This document shows, piece after piece, positions 56,957-64,000 of a stretch of DNA of 64,000 nucleotides. This stretch comes from Apium graveolens (lineage: Eukaryota; Streptophyta; Magnoliopsida; Apiales; Apiaceae): the NCBI RefSeq assembly GCF_009905375.1, contig NC_133647.1, positions 50,030,506-50,094,505 on the forward strand, written 5' to 3'. The notes beneath the pieces are model-generated. The model saw only the letters and a program-made list of their open reading frames with translations, made no database searches and was not told where the DNA came from. Every line of letters starts with the position of its first letter. Positions within the stretch are counted from its first letter, which is position 1. The translations under genes were made by a program, and so were the position numbers.

Positions 56957-57529
56957 TGTTATGGATAAAAAACTAAGGTTATTATTTACTGTATTTATTA
57001 CTAAGATTCGGGAGCTCAAGGCCTTTAATGGCTGCTCTCGTGTTTCGTAGCTTAATTATGCCTTTACGAGATGCCTACGTATCTCTGTGAATTAGAGAAT
57101 CAAGCCAAAAAATGTCATTCTGATTTGTGGGGCGAGAGCCCTTATATAGATGTTGAGAGTACTTGAATTGGACTTGGTATAGGAGACTTGGTGGGCAAGT
57201 CTCATAATTAGAATGGACTTTGGAGTCCTAGATAGTAGGAAACTGATTCCTTATCCTTTTAGGTCCCCTTGAGGCCAATCTGCAAGGATTTATATCCCCA
57301 CTAGGACTTATCTTAATAGTTGTTTTCCTCCTTTATTTATTAATTACGAAATTAATAAATAATCAGGGCTTTTGGGCCTTCTTTGTTCCATCAGGCCTGA
57401 TCTGGTCCATCAGGCATGATCAATGTATTGACCTTCTTGGTCTGAATGTCATACATCTTCTTATTGGGCCTAGCAGCCCTACACCTTGCAATATTTAATT
57501 ATACAATCAGGATTTATTTATCCCTATCA
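56957..57529 (-). repeat. 5' LTR of I
   Basis: The 573 bp are equal in length to the 3' LTR and end on the minus strand in CCATAACA before the primer site. TTATATAGATG (about 57133) occurs in both copies and may hold a TATA-like box. Confidence 0.95.
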
Positions 57530-57534
57530 CTTTC

Positions 57535-60500
57535 ATCTGGCTTACGAGTTTCAGACATTAGGTCCAATGGATTTTTATCTAATTTCTTTGGATAATTTCT
57601 CTTGGGTGTAAAAATTACATTGGCCTTTGAAGATTTGATGGATGAGCATCGACCTCTTTCCATATTCCATAAGCTCATATCATTTGCTGAAATTAGTCTT
57701 AATTGAGAAGAATGAGAGAACTTTATCTTGCTTCTCACTTGGACCAAATTTCTTCTTGATGTCTTTATCAAGCTTCTTCCAGTTTTCATCTATTTCCAAC
57801 TCAGTTGTTTCTATATCAAGCTTCTTCTATTTGTCATTTGACTCCAACTTAGTTGCTGCTATCTTGATCAGATCAATGTTATCAAGAGCTGGTGGCTTAG
57901 TGAAAGCAATTTCTGGCACTATCACTTTGCTAACTTTAATGTTTAGCATTTTCTCTCTCCCCCTCACTTGTTGACTCCCCCTGACTAACTTGAATGATAA
58001 ATTCTTTCTCCCCCTTTTTGTTAGCATCAAGTTGAGGTTGAGGTTTATGCAGCCACCAGTTTCTGAAGAAGCAGAGTTTGTTGGGCTTGATGTAGATAGA
58101 TTTCAATAATAGATGTTTCCAGGGTTCTGAGCCTTGTGTCAAAGGAGTCCACTTTGCTAGCTAGATCAGAGTTTTTCCTAAGTTGTCTGTTGATATATAG
58201 CATTGTTGTGTTAGGAAATGTAGCCTCTAATCCTTCAGTAATATCCTTCTTGACTTGACCAATTTATGTCTTGAGCTTAGTGACTACTAGATTTTGCTTG
58301 AGAGATTAAATTTGGTGTAGATGCAGAGATTCTAGATGTGCTTGAAGAAGTCTTTGGGTGTTGGCATTTGTAGTAGCTTGAAGAGCTGTCTGAGTTTGTT
58401 GAATGATGCAAAAGAGACTGGATTTGAAATGGTGCTCATCACTTTCTTTGGAAAACACCCAAGATGGAGTGTTTGATCTTGAGCTAGGGCCTGCTTCTCC
58501 CCCTATATCCATGAAATCTCCTTCATGATCATCTTCATCACTAAACATATCCTCAGAACCACCATTTGGATAATCAACATCATCACCAGCTGTGGGTGGC
58601 ATAGCAGTGATTGCATCCTTGGCCCTTTCCCATTGAAGCAGTTGTGTGCACCAAGTTCAGTGTCTTCTCAGCCTCCTCATTGCACTGTCCGTCCATAATT
58701 AGATATGCTGGAACAGGATGAGTAAATGTCTCAGCATCCAAAGAGATAGAATCTATGACAGCTTGATATTCTTGCTGAAATAATCTCTCTTTTTTAGCAT
58801 CACTGGCATTCATTGACTCATTAGCAATGGTTTCCATCCTTATCTCTCCTGTATCTGCCTTTCTCTCACGTTCTCTCTATTTTTGCATCAAGGGCTCCCA
58901 TTGGCTTCCCACCGTCACACCCTCACCTTCACCTACTAAGGTGGGACTCCACTCATTCACTTTTTCCAAGCTAGAAGAAATAGCTTGCATAGATTCACTC
59001 TTTTCCTCTTCTTTTTCCTGAGAGCAACTCAGCCTCTCACTCTGTTCACTCCCTTCCCTCAATCCTAGGAGAGATTGCACAACTACTAAATCATCTGCAC
59101 TTGTAAAAATAGTTAAGATTTCAAGTGGTGTGGAGACAGTCAATGGATGATAATCATCTATCGAAGTAGAAGTTGAAGAGTTTAACGGATAATTGTTGTT
59201 AAGAACATCCGATCGAGAAGCAATCACTGGTCAATGGATGAACAATATTCGTCGAGGTAGTAAAAAAAGACAGAGTTTGGAGTTGAAACTACTGTAGAAT
59301 CTGTGGTGATTGATTTGAGATTATGCACAGATTTCTTAGTAGAATTAGAAAGAAATGGCAAATGAGTCAACAAATCACCTAAAAGATGATGCTCACTTGC
59401 TTGAGATTTTGGCTTCTCCAACAGAGTTAAAGATGAAGAATCAGGAACTGATGGGTGAATCATGTCCACATCCAAAGAGATAGTGGGTGAATTTTGTGTA
59501 TGAGGTGCTTCTTTAGATTTTGGCTGTGAATCCATATTTATTGGAGCCACATCAACCTGACTTTGAGAAGGTGCATGAACTGAGTCTTTGACTGCAGTTT
59601 GCACAGTGTGTGCACCCTGTGTATCCCCAAGTGTTTTAGATTTCTTCTTTCTTATGTAAGTTTGGAATGAGTCTGTGTCCCTAACCCTCTTGGCCTGTGC
59701 TCTTGATTGAGAGCTTGTTTCAATAGTAACATCCTTTTGAGAAGATAAAACTAGTAATGAGCTTAAATCCTTATTAAGCACTACAACTTGTTGGGAAACT
59801 GCAGTGTGGCTAGGTTGGGTTACACACACCTCTCCCTCCTTATCCTTAGGGTTTTTTTTATGTTCACTCTGTCCCTCACCAGACTTACTTCCCTTCACAC
59901 TCCCCTCTTGGATTTTAGTGGATGTTACAACTAGCTTCTTTTGAGAGAAACTAGAGGGGGGCTTTCTTTGACTTGGATTTTAAAATTCTAGGTTTTGTGG
60001 CTTGGGTAGACACCTGTTTGGTCATTGTCACAGATGCCATAGCCACGGTACTCTACAAAGAAACTTGTGGTAGAGAAGCAGCAGGGACAGAATTGTTTAC
60101 CTCACTTACTTGAGGCTGCTCCATAATTGGCATATAAATAAGGGGAACATCCTCATGACGATTGGCCCTGTTAAGATCAGCAATAATCCTTCTCTCTTGA
60201 ACCCAACAATCTAGCATGTTGGTTGGGTTCTTAATGATAAGATCTTCAGAAACAAAATTAGCTAGCAACATAAAAAATCTAGCATAATATATGTTTTTAG
60301 ACCTTTTCTTAATGTCTCCTAGCTTATACCCTAACTCGTACAGGACATACTAACTTAAGTTGTGGTATTTTTTATTAAGAAACATATAAAGCATGTTAAC
60401 AAGCGAGTAAGTTACAGCGTCGAAATTGCTAACTTTACCAGAAAACACTTTCATAAAGGAATCACATAGAAAGCTCCATTCTTTCCTAAAGCCTAGTCTC

Positions 60501-61021
60501 CTAATCTCACCTAACTTGGTGGTAGAAAGAGCATAGCCCATAGAAATAAGCATGTTTCTCACATCAGTGTCTGTGTGCAGAGCAAGAGTGTTATTTTCAG
60601 GCAATTTAAAGCATTTGTCAATAGCATCACAGTTATACAGTGTTCCTTATCTTTGAGAGTGAAGGTAATGGTTTTTTCCTTGGAGTTGAACACAACAGTA
60701 GACCAAATCTCCTCAACTTAATTTGCAGTTTAGAATTAAGTGCATCATTTTGTGATAGTCTCCAGATGCAGGAATCTGCTTGTTCACCAAAGCGACGAGG
60801 TTGTTCTTTTCATATACATACCCGGTTTGAGACATGATTTTGACTACTGGTGCCATTGCTGTGATTGAGAGTATTTTCAGAAAGGGGGTTTTTGCTTTGG
60901 AGATGAGAGAGTTAGAACTTACTTGAGAAAGATAAAAGTAAAAATGAAAATGAATTTGGCTTTTATACTTTCTCAGAAATAAACTGTCAAAAGTTAAAAA
61001 GGTAAAATAAAGACCAGTCAA
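57535..61021 (-). pseudogene. N-terminal half of the H 3' extra ORF
   Basis: Reading leftward, the ORF opens around 60856 (MAPVVKIMSQTGYVYEKNN, LVNKQIPASGDYHKMM). It runs in shifting frames through ALHTDTDVRNMLISMGYALS and GFRKEWSFLCDSFMKVFSG (60604-60350), then FFMLLANFVSEDLI (60271-60053). A long hydrophilic Ser/Lys region (59898-59224) and acidic segments (58602-58306) follow. The WSF block matches D1, and SSQKDV is shared with D1 and C. The left edge, RKPDE at 57535, continues in frame at 47208 once I is removed. It was a long product of probably more than 1,300 residues before decay. No membrane segment is obvious. Confidence 0.62.
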
Positions 61022-61374
61022 ATTATCCCAAAATAGCCATTGAAGAATAAAATAAACTGTTAAAATTTTAATGATTATCTATCAAAATATACTCACAGGC
61101 TGTAAGTAAATTTGACGGATAACGCCTAGAATTAACGGCTAGAATTGAGAGCGATTCGATGGATAACGATTGGACAGTTATTTACCTCGATAAAAGTACC
61201 CATAATAATATTTAATATTTCAACTGATGATAAGAATCAACGGATATTCACTTCCAATGGATAATGAACATCCGTCGAGATGTAAATTCCGACTAGGCTA
61301 AAATTTACATTTGTGAAAAGAAATGTCAGATATTATTCTGGCTACAATACAAACTGGTTAGACATCAAACATAT
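61022..61374 (-). repeat. Spacer with GGAT/ATCCGTCGA motif copies in H
   Basis: The stretch between RNase H and the extra ORF is non-coding. It has at least six variants of the H motif in both directions: GACGGATAACG (61114), CGATGGATAACG (61157), CAACTGATGATAA (61221), CAACGGATATT (61238), CAATGGATAATG (61255) and ACATCCGTCGAGA (61268). Confidence 0.6.
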
Positions 61375-61866
61375 TTAAGAATAATTAAGCATACCTAACT
61401 CACTTACCAACCTAGTAAAGGTGGATTCATCAAGTGGCTTGGTAAAGATGTCTGCAAGTTGTTTCTCACTTGGAACAAAATGAAGTTCCACAGTACCATT
61501 CATGACATGTTCTCTAATGAAGTGGTACTTGATGTCAATGTGCTTGGTCCTTGAATGTGGAACTGGATTTTCAGTAATTGCAATTGCACTTGTATTGTCA
61601 CAGAAAATAAGAATCTTATTCACCTGTATACCATAGTCCAACAGTTGATTTTTCATCCATAAAATCTGTGCACAACAACTACCTGCAACAATATATTCAG
61701 CCTCAGCAGTAGAAGTAGAGACTGAATTTTGGTTCTTACTAAACCAGGATACTAGATTATTTCCTAGAAATTGACAAGTTCCTGTAGTACTTTTTCTGTC
61801 AATTTTACAACCTGCATAATCTGCATCTGAATAACCAGTTATATCAAAATCAGAATCTCTAGGATA
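61375..61866 (-). pseudogene. RNase H of H
   Basis: A stop at 61864-61866 breaks the frame after RT. It then continues with ITGYSDADYAGCKIDRKSTT, SVSTSTAEAEYIVAGSC, ILIFCDNTSAIAI and RTKHIDIKYHFIREH, the copia RNase H with its acidic residues. LADIFTKPLDE and a normal C-terminus, LNYS, end the protein at 61375. Confidence 0.88.
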
Positions 61867-63666
61867 TCAAATGCCATGTTTTGGTCTTCCTTCGAGATAT
61901 ATGAAAATTCTCTTAATAGCTACTAAATGAGATTCTCTAGGATTAGCTTTAAATCTAGCACAAAGACAAGTAGTAAACATTATATATGGCCTACTAGCTG
62001 TTAAATATAAAAGTGAACCAACCATGCCTCTATAACTTGAAATATCCACAGACTTTTCGGTAGTGTTTAGTTCAAGTTTAGTTGCATTGGCCATGGAAGT
62101 TTTTACAGATGTGCAATCCATTAAGTCAAACTTCTTCAAAAGATCATAGATGTATTTGGTTTGACTAATCAATATTCCATCACTAACTTGCTCAACTTGT
62201 AAACCAAGAAAGTAAGTTAGTTCTCCCATCATGCTCATTTCATATTTTCTTTGCATCAGTTTGGCAAACTTTTTACAAAGTTTTTCATCTGTAGAGCCAA
62301 ATATAATATCATCTGCATAAATTTGAAAAAGTATACTAGAGCCATTAACATTTCTAAAGAATAAAGTTTTATCAACTGTACCTCTGGTGAAATGATTTTC
62401 TATGAGAAACTTTGAAAAAGTGTCATACCAGGCTCTAGGTGCTTGCTTCAGTCCATAAAGTGCTTTCAAAATATAGTAGACATATTCTGGAAAGTTTGGA
62501 TCTTCAAAACCAGGAGGCTGACTAACATAGACTTCCTCATCCGGATCTCCATTCAGAAAGGCACTTTTGACATCCATTTGATAGACCTTGAAATTGGCAT
62601 GGGCTGCATAGGCTAAGAAAATTCTGATGGCTTCAAGTCTTGCAACAGGAGCAAAAGTTTCATCAAAATCTATTCCTTCTTGTTGACAATAGCCTTTAGC
62701 AACCAATCTAGCTTTATTCCCGACTACTATGCCATTTCCATCCATCTTATTTCTGAATACCCACTTGGTACCAATTGAATTCTTTCCTTTAGGCTTGGGT
62801 ACCAGCTTCCAAACTTTATTCCTTTCAAATTGATTTAGCTCTTCCTGTATAGCTAAAACCCAATCAGGATCCAACAGAGCTTCTTCTACCTTTTTTGGTT
62901 CTTCCTGAGATAGAAAGCTGCTGTACAGACATTCTTCTTGAGTTGCTTTTCTTGTTTGCACTCTTGAAGATGCATCACCAATAATTAGTTCAAAAAGGTG
63001 ATCTCTAGTCCATTTCCTATGTTGTGGTAGATTAACCCTAGATGAAGAGGCCTCATTGTTTTCTTGATGTGTGACAAAGTTTTGATTGTCAGAAACTCCC
63101 TCCGAGTTTATGGATCTTTGACTAGAAATTGGAGTTCTTTCTGATTGTGATCTAACTTGACTTTCAACCCCCATTGATGGATCAACGGATGTTGCTCTTT
63201 GCCTTTCGACGGATGATGCAGATTGTCTTTCAACGGATGATGCACTTGATCTTTCGACGGTTGTTGAATTATGTGCTTCATTGGTTGTAGAGTTTTCTGC
63301 ATTGTCCTTAAATATTTGTTCTTGATCACTTTCATCATCACTATCTTCATAAATCATCTCAACATTGTCAAATTTCAGGCTTTCATGGAAATCTCCATCT
63401 TGCAGTCCTTCAATCTTTTTATCATCAAATACAACATGTACAGATTCCATAACAATGTTGGTTACGAGATTGTAGACTCTATATGTTTTACCAACTGCAT
63501 ATCCAACAAAAATGCCTTCATCTTCTTTGGCATCAGACTTTCCCTTTTGATCAGTTTGATTCATTAGGATATAGCATTTACGACCAAAGACATAAAAAAA
63601 ATTTAATGTTGGCTTCCTGTTCTTGAACAATTGGTAGGGTGTCATGCATTTTGCTTGATTAACCAA
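61867..63666 (-). CDS. Integrase C-terminus, linker and reverse transcriptase of H
   Basis: The 599-codon open frame starts inside integrase; the first codon is TTG, so this is not a real start. Residues 1-80 are the integrase C-terminal part ([36 protein letters not shown]). Residues 105-215 are an acidic, Ser-rich linker with a tandem SSVERQ repeat (about 134-162), encoded by copies of the H motif. RT covers about 268-520, with [10 protein letters not shown] (365-374), [11 protein letters not shown] (404-414) and YADDIIFGS (450-458). The thumb and [12 protein letters not shown] follow. A normal SIRE RT would read on into RNase H. Confidence 0.9.
   Translation of the reverse strand: MVNQAKCMTPYQLFKNRKPTLNFFYVFGRKCYILMNQTDQKGKSDAKEDEGIFVGYAVGKTYRVYNLVTNIVMESVHVVFDDKKIEGLQDGDFHESLKFDNVEMIYEDSDDESDQEQIFKDNAENSTTNEAHNSTTVERSSASSVERQSASSVERQRATSVDPSMGVESQVRSQSERTPISSQRSINSEGVSDNQNFVTHQENNEASSSRVNLPQHRKWTRDHLFELIIGDASSRVQTRKATQEECLYSSFLSQEEPKKVEEALLDPDWVLAIQEELNQFERNKVWKLVPKPKGKNSIGTKWVFRNKMDGNGIVVGNKARLVAKGYCQQEGIDFDETFAPVARLEAIRIFLAYAAHANFKVYQMDVKSAFLNGDPDEEVYVSQPPGFEDPNFPEYVYYILKALYGLKQAPRAWYDTFSKFLIENHFTRGTVDKTLFFRNVNGSSILFQIYADDIIFGSTDEKLCKKFAKLMQRKYEMSMMGELTYFLGLQVEQVSDGILISQTKYIYDLLKKFDLMDCTSVKTSMANATKLELNTTEKSVDISSYRGMVGSLLYLTASRPYIMFTTCLCARFKANPRESHLVAIKRIFIYLEGRPKHGI
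63178..63265 (-). repeat. Coding tandem copies of the H motif
   Basis: CAACGGATG or CGACGGATGATG occurs at about 63183, 63208 and 63231, with a decayed copy at 63255, at spacing of about 23-25 bp. On the coding strand they read CATCATCCGTTGAAAGACAA, giving SSVERQ. They are the same word as in the LTR of H. Confidence 0.65.
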
Positions 63667-64000
63667 AGAAATATTCTGAGTATATCATGCAGTATTTACA
63701 GCTTCTGCCCAAAAATATGTTGGTAATTTTGATTCTTCCAGCATTGTTCTTGCAGCTTCAATAAGAGATCTATTTTTCCTTTCCACCACTCCATTTTGTT
63801 GTGGAGTCCTTGCTGCTAAAAACTCATGCATGATCCTATTCTCTTCACAAAATAATTTCATCATAGATCTCTTGAACTCAGTTCCATTGTCACTCCTGAT
63901 TCTTTACTTTGAAATCCAGATGATTGTTGACTCGTCTTATGTGATTGATGATGATTTCACTAGCTTCATCTTTGTATTTGAGAAAATATGTCCAAGAGAA
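63667..64000 (-). pseudogene. Integrase core fragment of H
   Basis: The minus strand carries HEFLAARTPQQNGVVERKNR with the catalytic Glu, then LIEAARTMLEESKLPTYFWA and a TGA at 63685-63687. A frameshift and stop lie near 63880-63910. The rest of the core lies beyond the window. Confidence 0.82.

Larger units (their letters stand above)
47209..57529 (-). mobile_element. Element I: Tat-type Ty3/Gypsy element with an antisense gene
   Basis: I is a 10,321 bp minus-strand element with 573 bp LTRs (56957-57529 5'; 47209-47781 3'). It has a GGCGCC-type primer site, gag, protease, RT, RNase H, a second (archaeal-type) RNase H and integrase. A gene on the opposite strand lies between pol and the 3' LTR. 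The second RNase H and the antisense gene are marks of the Tat lineage. The LTRs differ at about 14 sites by hand count. Pol has two in-frame stops and about three frameshifts. Confidence 0.93.
44809..64000 (-). mobile_element. Element H: SIRE-like copia element (5' part off the window)
   Basis: H is a minus-strand Ty1/copia element inserted in D1. Its 3' LTR is 44809-45784. Reading leftward, it has integrase (from 64000), RT and RNase H (to 61375), a spacer, a long 3' extra ORF (to about 45820) broken by element I, and the polypurine tract. The RT resembles SIRE-clade RT ([26 protein letters not shown]), and the extra ORF after pol is a SIRE trait. The left flank ATATG (44804-44808) should recur beyond the right end. 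In-frame stops mean this copy is inactive. Confidence 0.88.

Noticed and set aside
1..64000. Search for host protein-coding genes.
   Set aside because: Every frame over about 100 codons falls inside a retrotransposon part or is a shadow on the opposite strand. None has a non-transposon domain.

Overview
This 64 kb window is plant nuclear DNA made almost entirely of nested LTR retrotransposons. I found no host gene, tRNA or rRNA gene. The lineages (SIRE-type Ty1/copia with a 3' extra ORF, Tekay/Del-type chromovirus with tRNA-Met primer site, Athila-type, and Tat-type with a second RNase H) are those of seed plants. An eudicot with a large, repeat-rich genome is likely, but the sequence does not fix the family.

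Layout. The oldest layer, called D1 here, is a plus-strand SIRE-like copia element. Only its 3' extra ORF is in the window, at 3154-5468, 34037-34492 and 44197-44808. Four insertions break it. F is a plus-strand SIRE-like element whose 3' end lies at 1591-3153, and it is itself hit by the minus-strand LTR G at 1-1590. A is a minus-strand Athila-like element at 5469-34031. E is a plus-strand Tekay-related element at 34493-44191. H is a minus-strand SIRE-like element running from 44809 past the window end. A's left LTR carries B, a plus-strand chromovirus at 6657-28275. B's 5' LTR carries C, a plus-strand SIRE-like element at 8244-15573. H carries I, a minus-strand Tat element at 47209-57529. 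Target-site duplications support the five complete insertions: A ATGAT, B TCTTG, C GATCT, E CCTTC, I CTTTC. D1 > A > B > C is four levels deep.

Coding state. B has gag, protease, RT, RNase H, integrase and chromodomain, with many stop codons that fit C-to-T or G-to-A change. I has gag, protease, RT, RNase H, second RNase H and integrase with a few breaks, plus an intact antisense gene with three predicted introns. H has integrase, RT and RNase H and a decayed 3' ORF split by I. A (gag and protease only), C (gag, a protease fragment and a remnant 3' ORF) and E (two 4,292 bp LTRs around a 1.1 kb core) are non-autonomous. They would need proteins from relatives.

Most worth a second look: a predicted spliced gene in B that starts inside the LTR and joins in frame to an ORF upstream of gag; two hairpins just after the primer-binding site that are conserved with paired changes between B and E; a short motif that recurs in H's LTR, spacer and pol coding region; and a palindrome array ahead of the antisense gene of I.
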